Assembly: GCF_041245805.1 (NCBI RefSeq)
Contig: NZ_CP162490.1
Location: 1,837,001-1,901,000 of the forward strand
DNA length: 64,000 nucleotides
From: Xanthomonas sp. DAR 34887
GTDB lineage: Bacteria; Pseudomonadota; Gammaproteobacteria; Xanthomonadales; Xanthomonadaceae
Direction: 5' to 3'
The first letter of the stretch is position 1; every line of letters starts with the position of its first letter. The notes below the pieces were generated by a model. That model was not told where the DNA came from. It was given only the letters and a program-made list of their open reading frames with translations, and made no database searches. Of this stretch, positions 41,706-52,018 are shown piece by piece. A program made the position numbers and the translations under genes.

Positions 41706-42893
41706 ATGCATGTGGATATCGCCATTGTCGGTGCCGGCCCCGCGGGCCTGTGTTTCGCCCGGTCTCTGGCCGGCAGCGGCTTGTCGCTGGCGCTGATCGA
41801 ACCGCAGCCGCGCGCCGCCCTGGCCGAGGCCGCCTTCGACGGCCGCGAGATCGCGCTGACCCACGCCTCGCGCAGCCTGCTCGAGCAATTGGACCTGTGG
41901 TCGCGCATCGATCCGGACGCGATCGCGCCGCTACGCGATGCGCGGGTCATGAACGGCTCTTCGCCGTTCGCGCTGACCTTCGCCGCCAGCCAGGACCGCC
42001 GCGGCGATCTGGGCTGGCTGGTGCCCAATCACCTGATCCGCCGCGCCGCGTTCGCCGCGGTGCAGGCGCAGCCGGGCCTGACCTTGCTCGACGGCGTCTC
42101 GGTACAGGCGCTGCGCAGCGACGACATCCAGGCGCAGCTGATGCTGTCCAATGGCCAGGCGCTGACCGCGCGCCTGGTGGTGGCGGCCGACAGCCGCTTC
42201 TCGTCGACCCGGCGCATGCTCGGCATCGGCGCGCAGATGCGCGATTTCGGGCGCAGCATGCTGGTCTGCCGGGTCAGCCATGAGCGCCCGCACCACCACA
42301 CCGCCTGGGAGTGGTTCGGCTACGGCCAGACCCTGGCGCTGCTGCCGCTGCACGGCAACCAAGCCTCGGCGGTGCTGACCTTGTCGCCGGACCGCGCGCA
42401 GGCGCTGCTGGACATGGACACCGCCGCGCTGGGTGCGGAGATCAGCGCCCGCTTCGAGCAGCGGCTCGGCGCGATGACGCCGATCGTGCGGCCGCAGGCG
42501 TATCCATTGGTCGCGGTGTACGCGCACCGCTTCGTCGGCAAGCGCTACGCGCTGATCGGCGACGCGGCGGTGGGCATGCATCCGGTGACCGCGCACGGTT
42601 TCAATTTCGGCCTGCAGAGCCAGGCGCGGCTGGCGCGCGCACTGCATGCGGCCGTGGCGCAGGGCCGCGACATCGCCGCGCCGGCCTTGCTGGCCGGTTA
42701 CGAGCGCGGCCACCGCCTGGCCACGCGGCCGCTGTACGAGGCGACCAACGCGATCGCCGCGCTGTACACCGACGACCGTCTGCCGGCACGCGCGCTGCGC
42801 AATGCGGCCTTGCGCGTGGCCGACCGAGTGGGGCCGTTCAAGCGCGCGATCGCCGCGCACCTGACCCAGCGCGCAGCGGTGGGTGCGCGCTGA
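41706..42893 (+). CDS. FAD-dependent ubiquinone-pathway hydroxylase (UbiH/UbiM family)
   Basis: A 395-residue flavoprotein monooxygenase. The N-terminal FAD-binding loop is IVGAGPAGLCFARSLAGSG (residues 7-25), the second FAD motif is GDAAVGMHPVTAHGFNFG near residue 285, and ALTHASRSLLEQLDLW marks the UbiH/COQ6 group. Such enzymes hydroxylate the ring of ubiquinone precursors. Xanthomonad proteins like this are, as I recall, usually named UbiM (5-demethoxyubiquinol-8 5-hydroxylase), but I cannot rule out UbiH or UbiF function from sequence. AGGAAG lies upstream of the ATG. Not in an ubi gene cluster here. Confidence 0.82.
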   Translation: MHVDIAIVGAGPAGLCFARSLAGSGLSLALIEPQPRAALAEAAFDGREIALTHASRSLLEQLDLWSRIDPDAIAPLRDARVMNGSSPFALTFAASQDRRGDLGWLVPNHLIRRAAFAAVQAQPGLTLLDGVSVQALRSDDIQAQLMLSNGQALTARLVVAADSRFSSTRRMLGIGAQMRDFGRSMLVCRVSHERPHHHTAWEWFGYGQTLALLPLHGNQASAVLTLSPDRAQALLDMDTAALGAEISARFEQRLGAMTPIVRPQAYPLVAVYAHRFVGKRYALIGDAAVGMHPVTAHGFNFGLQSQARLARALHAAVAQGRDIAAPALLAGYERGHRLATRPLYEATNAIAALYTDDRLPARALRNAALRVADRVGPFKRAIAAHLTQRAAVGAR

Positions 42894-43005
42894 GATGCGG
42901 ATGCGCGCGGGATGCTAGAGAAATATCTTCGTCGCTTGGCGAGCCAGCGCGACGCTTAGTGCCACGCCAGCGGCATCCCGCTTCTTTCGTGGGCCTGCAT
43001 ACACC
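42894..43005. other. Intergenic leader before tandem REP elements
   Basis: Short gene-free stretch after the UbiM-like gene. Together with the two REP-like elements that follow it makes a 340-base gap with no coding sequence. Confidence 0.5.
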
Positions 43006-43076
43006 CTGTAGGAGCGGCTTCAGCCGCGACCGGGTGTGTCAGGAAGGTTCCGGTCGCGGCTGAAGCCGCTCCTACA
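43006..43076. repeat. REP-like inverted repeat (GCGGCT type)
   Basis: Inverted pair with GCGGCTTCAGCCGC cores, starting CTGTAGGAG and ending CTCCTACA, followed by an A-run. It is the first of two adjacent elements between convergent genes. Confidence 0.9.
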
Positions 43077-43129
43077 AAAAGCCGGCGTCGGCGCATGGTG
43101 CCTGCCGCTCTATTCGCTTGGGATAGTCG

Positions 43130-43198
43130 TTGTGGGAGCGACTTCAGTCGCGACGGGCTCTACCGGTAAGCCCGTCGCGACTGAAGTCGCTCCCACAA
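43130..43198. repeat. REP-like inverted repeat (GCGACT type), perfect 30-bp arms
   Basis: The arms at 43130-43159 and 43169-43198 are perfectly complementary over 30 bases, with a nine-base loop CTACCGGTA. The core is GCGACTTCAGTCGC, which differs from the neighbouring GCGGCTTCAGCCGC element by a paired G:C to A:T change. It lies 36 bases before the end of the minus-strand 112-residue gene and is followed by AAAAAAT. Confidence 0.92.
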
Positions 43199-43233
43199 AA
43201 AATATCGCTGCCTGCACAGATGCGAGCGAGCGC

Positions 43234-43572
43234 CTAGCGCCGCGGCGTGCCGCCGATGCGGCGTTCTTCAGCCCCGGCAACGAGCAGGGCGAGGGCGCCT
43301 TGCACATCGCCCGCGCGCTGCGCCGCCTCGATCGGGGCGATGGCCCAGTCGCAGCCAGCGCGGCGCAGATGCAGGCGCCAGTCGCCGCACCAGCCGTCCA
43401 GTTCGTCCAGGCCCAGGAAGATGGCGCCGCCGCGTTCGGCATGCCCGCCGCGAATGGATTGCGACAGGCAGAACGGCCGCGCCGCGTCGGGGTCGATCGA
43501 CAGTGCGTAGACGTCGTGCAGCGGATCGTCCGCCGACGGCGCGATGTTGCGCGCGCCGATGTCGATCAGCAT
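43234..43572 (-). CDS. Conserved hypothetical protein, 112 residues
   Basis: Open frame 58 bases downstream of the S4-domain gene on the same strand. The product starts MLIDIGARNIAPSADD, has a central hydrophobic strand (GGAIFLGLDEL) and Trp/Cys residues (DGWCGDWRLHLRRAGCDW), and ends with an acidic and then basic tail. No signal peptide or known domain. The regular composition and position after an S4 gene suggest a real gene, but the start is not backed by a strong ribosome-binding site. Confidence 0.55.
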   Translation of the reverse strand: MLIDIGARNIAPSADDPLHDVYALSIDPDAARPFCLSQSIRGGHAERGGAIFLGLDELDGWCGDWRLHLRRAGCDWAIAPIEAAQRAGDVQGALALLVAGAEERRIGGTPRR

Positions 43573-43630
43573 GGCGCGACCGCCGTGCGCGGCGGCCGCA
43601 GACGCGACGCGCAGGGCGCGCCGTTCACGC

Positions 43631-43852
43631 TCATGCCTTGCCGATCACCCGGATCTGCACGTCGTCCAGTTCCACCACCTGGCCCGCGCGGATCTTGCAG
43701 GCCTTGCGCACTTCCACTTCGCCGTCCACGCGGACCTGGCCTTCGCTGATCACGGTCTTGGCCGCGCCGCCGCTGTCGCACACGCCGGTCAGTTTCAGCA
43801 GGTGCTTGAGTTCGACGTAGTCGCTTTCTAACTGGAGATCGATGGTCTGCAT
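43631..43852 (-). CDS. RNA-binding S4 domain protein (YbcJ-like)
   Basis: A 73-residue protein made only of an S4 RNA-binding fold. LKHLLKLTGVCDSGGAAKTVISEGQVRVDGEVEVRKACKIRAGQVVELDD (landmark, residues ~15-63) is the full S4 alpha-L motif, as in E. coli YbcJ and YaaA-type small S4 proteins. The role in RNA or ribosome metabolism is not defined. The start at 43852 (MQTIDLQLESDYV) gives the family's usual length. The next gene upstream on the same strand is the membrane partner of the ECF sigma factor, 123 bases away. Confidence 0.88.
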   Translation of the reverse strand: MQTIDLQLESDYVELKHLLKLTGVCDSGGAAKTVISEGQVRVDGEVEVRKACKIRAGQVVELDDVQIRVIGKA

Positions 43853-43975
43853 TGGGGGACGCTGTTCGGAAATCGGCGCCCATTGTCGGTCATTCGCGGA
43901 GGAAACGCTCGGACTTCGCGCCGCGCACGCTGCGCTGGGCCTCTTCGCACGCATCGCGACGCGACGGCTGCGCAC

Positions 43976-44635
43976 TCAGTCGTGCCGAAAACGCTCCACC
44001 TCGTCGAGCAGAGCGCTGGCCTTGCGCAGGCTCGCGCCGCCCAGACTGTCGTCGACGATCCGCTGCAGCCGCGGCCGCGCGGGATAGCGCGAACACCGAT
44101 AGAGCCACACGCTGCCGGCAAGACCCGCCGCGCCGACGCCAAGCCCGCTCCACACCACGGCCGGCGCTGCCGCCAGCAGATCGATGCCGGCGAGCGCGGC
44201 CAGCACCATCAACACCGGCACCCACAGCAGCCACCACGACAGTCCGCAGACCACGCCGCTGCCCACGTACCAGCGCCGGGTGTGCGCGATCCGGCGCTGG
44301 ATCTCCAGCACCGGTGCGCTGTAGTCGATGTGCAGCAACCGGCCCAGGACGATGCCGGCCAGCGCCACGGTGGCCACGCCGTAGGCATGCATCGCCACGC
44401 CGGCGGCGATCAGGTGCCCCGGCAGCGTGCCGCCGCGGCTCCACAGCAGGCCGGCCAGGGCGATGCAGCACAGGCCGAACGGCACCTGCAGGAACTGGCC
44501 CCACAGCAGCGGGCGCAGGCTGCGCTGCACGCGCTGCAGGCTGTGCTGCCGCAGCTGCTGCGCTTGCAGGCGGTCGTGACGTTGCAGGCGCTGGTCCAGC
44601 GCCAGCCAGGCGTGTTTCAGTTCGTCGGGATGCAT
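43976..44635 (-). CDS. Membrane protein paired with ECF sigma factor (putative anti-sigma)
   Basis: A 219-residue protein with a basic, amphipathic N-terminal ~45 residues (MHPDELKHAWLALDQRLQRHDRLQ), then four hydrophobic helices between residues ~45 and ~180, and a short basic C-terminal helix (RLQRIVDDSLGGASLRKASALLDEVERF). It starts 21 bases after the ECF sigma gene, so they are co-transcribed. The cytoplasmic N terminus followed by membrane helices could serve to hold the sigma factor, but no zinc anti-sigma motif (HxxxCxxC) or ASD signature is seen. The anti-sigma role is inferred from context only. Confidence 0.6.
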   Translation of the reverse strand: MHPDELKHAWLALDQRLQRHDRLQAQQLRQHSLQRVQRSLRPLLWGQFLQVPFGLCCIALAGLLWSRGGTLPGHLIAAGVAMHAYGVATVALAGIVLGRLLHIDYSAPVLEIQRRIAHTRRWYVGSGVVCGLSWWLLWVPVLMVLAALAGIDLLAAAPAVVWSGLGVGAAGLAGSVWLYRCSRYPARPRLQRIVDDSLGGASLRKASALLDEVERFRHD

Positions 44636-44656
44636 GGGTCGGGTCCTGTGGAAGAG

Positions 44657-45163
44657 TCAGAGTTCGTCGCGGAGGCGTTGCTTGAGGCGGCCGATCTTGG
44701 TGGAGACGTTGCTTTCGCCGATGCCCAGGATCTCGGCGATCTCGCGCTGCGGGCGGTCGTCCAGGTACAGCAGGGCCAGCGCCCGCTCCAGCGCCGGCAG
44801 CTGCGCGATGAAGCGGTACAGGGCCTGCACCTGGCGTTCGCGCTCCGGGTCGGCGGCGTGCGGGTCGGCGATGTCCAGGTCCTGCAGCGGCAGGGTCTGC
44901 CGGTGCGCCCGGCTGCGCCCGCGCAGGTCGCCGATCGCCACGTTCAGCGCGATCCGGTACAGCCAGGTGGAGAACGGCCGCTGCTGGTCGTAGCGGGGAA
45001 AGGCCCGCCAGGCCTGCGCGGCGATCTCCTGGATCAGGTCGGCACGATCGTCCGGATCCCGGCAATAGCTGCCGGCCACTTTCGCGACGATGCCGCGGTG
45101 CGCCTGCAACAGCGTGGCGAAGTCGGCGGGAGGCGCTGCGGCGGGGGTGAGAGCGTCGGGCAT
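44657..45163 (-). CDS. ECF-type RNA polymerase sigma factor
   Basis: A 168-residue sigma-70 factor with only regions 2 and 4. Region 2 is seen as DDRADLIQEIAAQAWRAFPRYDQQRPFSTWLYRIALNVAIGDLR (landmark, residues ~38-80) and region 4 as LPALERALALLYLDDRPQREIAEILGIGESNVSTKIGRLKQRL (residues ~120-165). Members of this type act through a membrane-bound regulator; the adjacent 219-residue membrane protein is the obvious candidate. The signal sensed and target promoters are unknown. It is divergent from the DEAD-box helicase gene, 159 bases away. Confidence 0.88.
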   Translation of the reverse strand: MPDALTPAAAPPADFATLLQAHRGIVAKVAGSYCRDPDDRADLIQEIAAQAWRAFPRYDQQRPFSTWLYRIALNVAIGDLRGRSRAHRQTLPLQDLDIADPHAADPERERQVQALYRFIAQLPALERALALLYLDDRPQREIAEILGIGESNVSTKIGRLKQRLRDEL

Positions 45164-45322
45164 CGGGCGGGTCGCGGAAGGGTCTGCAAGGTGATTCGCG
45201 GCAGGCCGGGGTTTCTCACGCCTGAACGGCTTCGTTCACCCGGTTTCGACATGCGGCCCGGCAAGGCGCACAATGTGCTTCTTTGCGCCTGCCGGTTCTC
45301 TGCGGCGCCTCCGGAGTCTCCC

Positions 45323-47329
<2,007 letters not shown>

Positions 47330-47332
47330 AGA

Positions 47333-47455
47333 GCCGGGATTGGGGATTGGGGATTCGGGATTCGTCTCGGTCCCCAGTCCTGCGATGCCTCGTGCCGCTG
47401 CCGATAGCGGACTTCTGCTTTTGCCAATCCCGAATCCCCACTCCCGAATCCCTGC
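47333..47455. repeat. Inverted GGGATTG/GGGATTCG repeat arrays
   Basis: About 29 bases of GGGATTGGGGATTCG-type repeats at 47336-47364 are mirrored by the complementary CAATCCCGAATCCCC-type array at 47424-47452, with about 60 bases between. The whole intergenic region between the helicase and rluF can fold into a long imperfect hairpin. A second example is at 57063-57285. Confidence 0.85.
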
Positions 47456-47459
47456 TCCA

Positions 47460-48179
47460 ATGTCCATCCGCCTCAACAAGCACATCGCCGAAACCGGCTA
47501 CTGTTCGCGCCGCGAGGCCGACCGGCTGATCGCCGCGCGGCGCGTCACCGTCAATGGCCGGCCCGGCGGGATCGGTGCGGTGGTGGGCGAGGGCGACGAG
47601 GTGCAGGTCGACGGCCAGCCGCTGCGCGCGCGCGCCAAGCAGAAATCCGGGCGCCGCCACGTCTACATCGCACTGAACAAGCCGGTCGGGGTGACCTGCA
47701 CCACCGAGAGCGAGGTCAAGGGCAACATCGTCGATTTCGTCGGCCACGAGCAGCGCATCTTCCCGATCGGGCGCCTGGACAAGGAGTCCGAGGGGCTGAT
47801 CCTGATGACCAGCAACGGCGACATCGTCAACGAGATCCTGCGCGCCGAGAACCGCCACCAGAAGGAATACCTGGTGGCGGTGAACAAGCCGGTCAGCGAC
47901 GAGTTCCTGCGCGGCATGGCGCGCGGGGTGCGCGTGCACAACGAAATGACCCTGCCGTGCCGCACCGCGCGGATCGCCAAGTTCGGCTTCCGCATCGTGC
48001 TCGAGCAGGGCCTGAACCGGCAGATCCGGCTGATGGCCGCAGCGTTCGACTACCGCGTCACCCAACTGCGCCGCGTGCGCATCGACAACATCAAGCTCGG
48101 CGCGCTGAAGCCGGGCCAATGGCGCAACCTCACCGAGCAGGAACTGCGCGGGCTGCTGCCGCAGCGCCAGGACTGGTAA
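47460..48179 (+). CDS. rluF: 23S rRNA pseudouridine synthase RluF
   Basis: A 239-residue RsuA-family pseudouridine synthase. An N-terminal S4 domain (IRLNKHIAETGYCSRREADRLIAARRVTVNG, landmark residues 3-33) is followed by the catalytic domain with the active Asp107 in GRLDKESEGLILMTSNGD. KPVGVTCTTE and QGLNRQIRLMAAAFDYRV are specific to the RluF group, which in E. coli modifies U2604 of 23S rRNA. The ATG at 47460 is the only suitable start and abuts the repeat hairpin. It follows the DEAD-box helicase gene, so two rRNA-linked genes are neighbours. Confidence 0.93.
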   Translation: MSIRLNKHIAETGYCSRREADRLIAARRVTVNGRPGGIGAVVGEGDEVQVDGQPLRARAKQKSGRRHVYIALNKPVGVTCTTESEVKGNIVDFVGHEQRIFPIGRLDKESEGLILMTSNGDIVNEILRAENRHQKEYLVAVNKPVSDEFLRGMARGVRVHNEMTLPCRTARIAKFGFRIVLEQGLNRQIRLMAAAFDYRVTQLRRVRIDNIKLGALKPGQWRNLTEQELRGLLPQRQDW

Positions 48180-48261
48180 GCCGGGCCGCGCCGCCTTCAC
48201 TGGCAATGGCGGCGATTTTGGCGATACTCGCCATGCAATCCGCCGCCCGCCGCCCGCTCCT

Positions 48262-49329
48262 GTGATCAAGCCACGCAAGCCCGACAACGAAGCCGACCGC
48301 CTGCGCGCGCTGCATGCGCTGCAGATCCTGGACACCGAGCCGGAAGCGACCTACGACGACCTGGTCGGCATCGCCGCCAGCCTGTGCGACACGCCATCGG
48401 CGCTGATCTCGCTGGTCGACGACGAGCGCCAGTGGCTGAAGTCGCAGCGCAACGTCACCCTGCTCAGCACCTCGCGCGACGCCTCGTTCTGCGGGCATAC
48501 CATTCTTTCCCCGCGGGATGTGATGGTGGTCACCGATGCGGCCGCGGACCCGCGGTTCGCGTTCAATCCGCTGGTCACCGAGGTCGGTGTGCGCTTCTAC
48601 GCGGGTGCGCCGCTGTTGAACAGCGAGGGCTTGGCGGTGGGCGCGCTGTGCGTGCTCGACCGCCGCCCACGCACGCTGGAGCCGGAGCAGGTGGTGGCGC
48701 TGCAGGCGCTGTCGCGGCAGGTGATGCAATTGGTCGAGCTGCGCCGCACCAGCCACGCGTTGGCGCTGCAGCTGCGCGAACGCGAACGCTACGAACAGCA
48801 GCTGGCCCGCTACCAGGCGTCGCTGGAATCGCTCAACGCCGACCTGCTCGAGCAGTCGCGCACCGATCCGTTGACCGGGCTGTTCAACCGCCGCGCCTTC
48901 GCCACCGCGTTGATGGTCAACGCGGAGACCGCGCAGTTCGGTGCCGTGCCGCTCAGCGTGGCCTTGCTGGACCTGGACTATTTCAAGCACATCAACGATC
49001 TGCACGGCCACGACAAGGGCGATGCGGTGCTGATGGCGCTGGCCGACATGCTGCGCACGCACGCGCCGTCGGGCAGCCTGGTGGCGCGCTACGGCGGCGA
49101 GGAATTCGCGATCCTGCTGCCTGGCCTGGACGCGCGGCAGGCCATGCACGAATGCGAGACGCTGCGCCAGGAAGTCTCCCTGCTGCAGCTCGGCGTGCCG
49201 CTGACCGCCAGCTTCGGCGTGGCCACCCAACAGCTGGGCGAAAACGCCGATCAGTTGCTCAAACGCGCCGACCAGGCCCTGTATCGGGCCAAGCGCGCCG
49301 GCCGCGACTGCGTTTCGCTGGCGGAGTGA
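48262..49329 (+). CDS. GAF-GGDEF diguanylate cyclase
   Basis: A 355-residue protein with an N-terminal GAF domain (residues ~22-165; SLVDDERQWLKSQRNV and ASFCGHTILSPRDVMVVTDAAADPRF are typical) and a C-terminal GGDEF domain (RTDPLTGLFNRRAF then GGEEF at residues 278-282). It should make cyclic di-GMP from GTP under control of a ligand bound by the GAF domain. The product-inhibition I-site (RxxD just before LVARYGGEEF) is absent: PSGS is found there. The start is GTG at 48262. No membrane helices, so it is cytoplasmic. Convergent with the EamA exporter, 15 bases away. Confidence 0.9.
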   Translation: MIKPRKPDNEADRLRALHALQILDTEPEATYDDLVGIAASLCDTPSALISLVDDERQWLKSQRNVTLLSTSRDASFCGHTILSPRDVMVVTDAAADPRFAFNPLVTEVGVRFYAGAPLLNSEGLAVGALCVLDRRPRTLEPEQVVALQALSRQVMQLVELRRTSHALALQLRERERYEQQLARYQASLESLNADLLEQSRTDPLTGLFNRRAFATALMVNAETAQFGAVPLSVALLDLDYFKHINDLHGHDKGDAVLMALADMLRTHAPSGSLVARYGGEEFAILLPGLDARQAMHECETLRQEVSLLQLGVPLTASFGVATQQLGENADQLLKRADQALYRAKRAGRDCVSLAE

Positions 49330-49344
49330 ACCGCGCCGGCGGAG

Positions 49345-50292
49345 TCACTCCAGCGCGTTCTTCGCTTCGGAGGTCGCCAGCAGTTCCGGGTGCTGCACCG
49401 GCTTGTCGCGGGTCAGCAGCGGATGCAGGAACACCGCTCCCAGGATCACCGCCACGCCCAGGTAGAACAGCGCGGTGAGTTGCTTCTGCTCGTCCAGCAA
49501 CACGATCGCGAACACGATCGCGTAGACCGGCTCCAGGTTGGTCACCAGCTGCACCGCGTAGGCGCTGAGCCGGCGCAGCGCGACCAGCGCCAGGGCGAAC
49601 GGCAGCAGCGTGCACAGCAGCGCCAGCGCGAGCAGCAGCAGGGTGTCGTGCAGGCCCGGCAGCACCAGCAACGGGCCGCTCAGCGCCGGCAGCACGAACG
49701 GCAGCAGCGGCGCCAGCAGGGTCAGGGTCAGGGTGCCGGCGCCCAGTTCCAGCGCGGTCACGGTCAGCGGGTCGGCATGGTCGACCAGACGCTTGTTGAG
49801 CGAGCCGAACGCGGCGACCAGCAGCGCCGAGACCGCGCCGACCGCGACGCCGGCGCGCATGCCATCGGGCACGCCGCCGACCACCAATGCCACACCCGGC
49901 AGCACCGCCAGGCCGAACACCAGCTCGCTGGGACGGAACGGGCGCTTGGCCACCCACGGTTCGATCACCGCGGTGAACACCGGCGCCAGCGCGATGCAGG
50001 TCGCCGCCACCGAGGCGTTGGCCAGCTTGATCGCGCCGTAGAACGTCAACCAGTGCAGGCCGACCAACGCGCCGACCACGGCATAGCCGAGCGCCAGTTT
50101 CGGGGTCAGCGCGGCCAGCCCGCGCCATACCCGCGGCAGCAGCGCCAGCGCCGCCACCACCATCAGCATCCGCCACCACACCAGCGGCAGCGCCGGCAGG
50201 GTGATCAGCTTGCCGAGGATCGCGGTGATCCCCCACAGCAAGACGCAGAAGTGGATTTGCAGCTGGGCTTTGCTGGTGGGGTGCAGGGGCAT
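49345..50292 (-). CDS. EamA/DMT-superfamily transporter
   Basis: A 315-residue inner-membrane protein with ten hydrophobic helices in two EamA repeats. The first repeat starts IHFCVLLWGITAILGKLITLPALPLVWWRML and the second around VGAVSALLVAAFGSLNKRLVDH; each ends in the conserved VAATCIALAPVFTAVIEP or TNLEPVYAIVFAIVLLDEQ segment (landmarks). Family members export amino acids, nucleotides or drugs. The substrate here is unknown. The polar C-terminal tail (HPELLATSEAKNALE) is about 20 residues. The start at 50292 is the first ATG before the helix. Confidence 0.88.
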   Translation of the reverse strand: MPLHPTSKAQLQIHFCVLLWGITAILGKLITLPALPLVWWRMLMVVAALALLPRVWRGLAALTPKLALGYAVVGALVGLHWLTFYGAIKLANASVAATCIALAPVFTAVIEPWVAKRPFRPSELVFGLAVLPGVALVVGGVPDGMRAGVAVGAVSALLVAAFGSLNKRLVDHADPLTVTALELGAGTLTLTLLAPLLPFVLPALSGPLLVLPGLHDTLLLLALALLCTLLPFALALVALRRLSAYAVQLVTNLEPVYAIVFAIVLLDEQKQLTALFYLGVAVILGAVFLHPLLTRDKPVQHPELLATSEAKNALE

Positions 50293-50349
50293 GCGGCTAT
50301 TGTCGCGCGTTGAGGCTGGGGGGGGGACGGTGAGTCGGAATGGGAGAGC

Positions 50350-50460
50350 CCCCTCTCCCGTCGGGAGCGGGGTTGGGGTGAGGGTGCGGCGCGAAGCGAC
50401 TCGCGGCGTTGGGAGCACGAGGCTTCGCCTGTACCCTCATCCAGCCCTGCGCGCTGCGCC
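50350..50460. repeat. CCCTCTCCC-family repeat, copy C (partial)
   Basis: First part of the composite repeat seen at 34778 and 36582: hairpin CCCCTCTCCC-N3-GGGAGCGGGG at 50350-50372, then GGTTGGGGTGAGGGTGCGG, GCGAAGCGACTCGCGG and ACCCTCATCC. The second hairpin is missing; the element stops at the end of the DUF72 gene. Confidence 0.85.
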
Positions 50461-51291
50461 TCAGCGCTTGCCGAGTTCGGCCAGCAGCGCCATCGCCGCG
50501 GCCGGATTGCGTTCCTTGGCTGCGCTGATGAAATAGACGAAGACCTCGCGCGGCTTGGCCTTGGCGGCCAGCGCGCCGACATGCGGCAGCGTGTCCGGAT
50601 CCTCTCCGCGGCGCCAGGCCTGCGCCTGCGCCGCCCAGGCGCGCACTTCCTTCGGCGTATAGCCGTGCGCCAGGTTGGCGCGGCTGCGCATCAGCCGCGC
50701 ATAGACGAAGTCGGCGCTGAGATCGGCGAAGGACGGGAAGTCGGGCGAATCGGTGAACACCGTGGCCACGCGGTGGCGGCGCACCAGCTCCAGCAGGCGC
50801 GGCCCGACGCAGGCCGGGTCGCGCACTTCCAGCACGTGCCGCAAGCGGCGACCGCCGGCTTGCTGCGGAAGCAGTTCGAGGAACGCGGCGAGCTCGTCGA
50901 GGTCGAGCGTGCGGCCGTGCTCGAACTGCCAGACCAGCGGGCCGAGCTTGTCGCCAAGCGTCGCGATGCCGCCCACGAAGTCCTCGATCTGCGCGCCGGC
51001 CGTAGCCAGCTTGCGCATGCCGGTGATGCGCTTGGGCGCCTTGGCCGAAAACAGGAAATCGGCCGGCGCCTCGTCGCGCCAGCGCGCGTAGGTATCCGGC
51101 TTCTGCGTGCCGTAGTAGGTGCCGTTGATCTCGATGCTGCTGACGTGGCGGCTGGCGTATTCCAGCTCACGGCGTTGCACCAGTCCCTGCGGGTAGAACA
51201 TGCCGCCGCGCCACGGCGCGTAGGTCCAGCCGCCGATGCCGACGCGGATGCCGTCCGGCGCGGCCGGGGCGGAGTCGAAGAGATCGTTCAT
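50461..51291 (-). CDS. DUF72 family protein (YecE-like)
   Basis: A 276-residue DUF72 protein with a TIM-barrel-like fold. The N-terminal signature RVGIGGWTYAPWRGGMFYPQGL and ELEYASRHVSSIEINGTYYG are present, as is FLFSAKAPKRITGMRKL; WQFEHGRTLDLDELAAFLELLP lies in the middle. The biochemical role is unknown. Archaeal homologues have been linked to nucleic-acid metabolism, but this is weak. The stop codon touches repeat copy C. Divergent from the RraA-like gene. Confidence 0.9.
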   Translation of the reverse strand: MNDLFDSAPAAPDGIRVGIGGWTYAPWRGGMFYPQGLVQRRELEYASRHVSSIEINGTYYGTQKPDTYARWRDEAPADFLFSAKAPKRITGMRKLATAGAQIEDFVGGIATLGDKLGPLVWQFEHGRTLDLDELAAFLELLPQQAGGRRLRHVLEVRDPACVGPRLLELVRRHRVATVFTDSPDFPSFADLSADFVYARLMRSRANLAHGYTPKEVRAWAAQAQAWRRGEDPDTLPHVGALAAKAKPREVFVYFISAAKERNPAAAMALLAELGKR

Positions 51292-51423
51292 GGCAGTACA
51301 CGCGGGCGGACAGGGAAGCGAATTGTGCCGCAGCCCGCGCCTGCGTCGTGTGCATGGTTGCTGCGGCTGCCGTCGTGTCGGCGCCGCGCTACCATCCAGG
51401 CGACGCCACTGCCCGGAGCGACC

Positions 51424-51906
51424 ATGCGCTGGACCACGCCCGACCTGTGCGACGACCACCCCGATGTGCAGGTCGCCGAACCGCTGTTCCGCAGCTATGG
51501 CGGCCGCGCCGCGTTCTGCGGGCAGATCGTCACCGTGCGCTGTTTCGAGGACAATTCGCGGGTGCGCGAACTGGCGGCCACGCCCGGCGCCGGCCGCGTC
51601 ATCGTCGTCGACGGGCAGGGCTCGCTGCGCTGCGCGCTGCTCGGCGACCAGATCGCCGAGAACGCGGTGCGCAACGGCTGGGCCGGGCTGTTGATCCACG
51701 GCGGCGTCCGCGACGTGGAAGCGTTGGCGGCGCTGCCGCTGGGCGTGCAGGCGCTGGCCGCGTGTCCGCGCAAGACCGAGAAACGCGGTCTTGGCGAAGT
51801 CGCTGTGCCGCTGTCCTTCGCCGGCGTGGCGTTCGTACCTGGACACTGGCTGTACGCCGATTGCAACGGCGTGCTGGTCGCCGCGCAGGCGCTGCTGCCG
51901 GTGTAA
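51424..51906 (+). CDS. RraA family protein (RNase E regulator / HMG aldolase fold)
   Basis: A 160-residue protein of the RraA family. TPDLCDDHPDVQVAEPLFRSYGGRAAFCGQIVTVRCFEDNSRVRE (landmark, residues 4-48) and GWAGLLIHGGVRDVEALAALPLGVQALAACPRKTEKRG (residues ~85-122) match E. coli RraA, which binds RNase E and inhibits it. The same fold occurs in 4-hydroxy-4-methyl-2-oxoglutarate aldolases. The catalytic Arg-Asp pair (GGVRD) of the aldolases is retained, so both functions remain possible. The ATG at 51424 follows GGAGCG. Confidence 0.88.
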   Translation: MRWTTPDLCDDHPDVQVAEPLFRSYGGRAAFCGQIVTVRCFEDNSRVRELAATPGAGRVIVVDGQGSLRCALLGDQIAENAVRNGWAGLLIHGGVRDVEALAALPLGVQALAACPRKTEKRGLGEVAVPLSFAGVAFVPGHWLYADCNGVLVAAQALLPV

Positions 51907-52018
51907 GCGGGTCTTTTCAGCAGAACTGCAACGTTGCCGAATCGCTGCGCCACGCGCGTGGCACCCGCGACGCTGCGCTATTTCCGGGGCAGGCTGCGCC
52001 CGGGCGGGCGCGGCGCGG

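Noticed and set aside
51424..51906. Menaquinone methyltransferase (older MenG annotation for this family)
   Set aside because: That name was given to RraA-like proteins in older annotations; the sequence has no methyltransferase motif and matches RraA/HMG-aldolase proteins.
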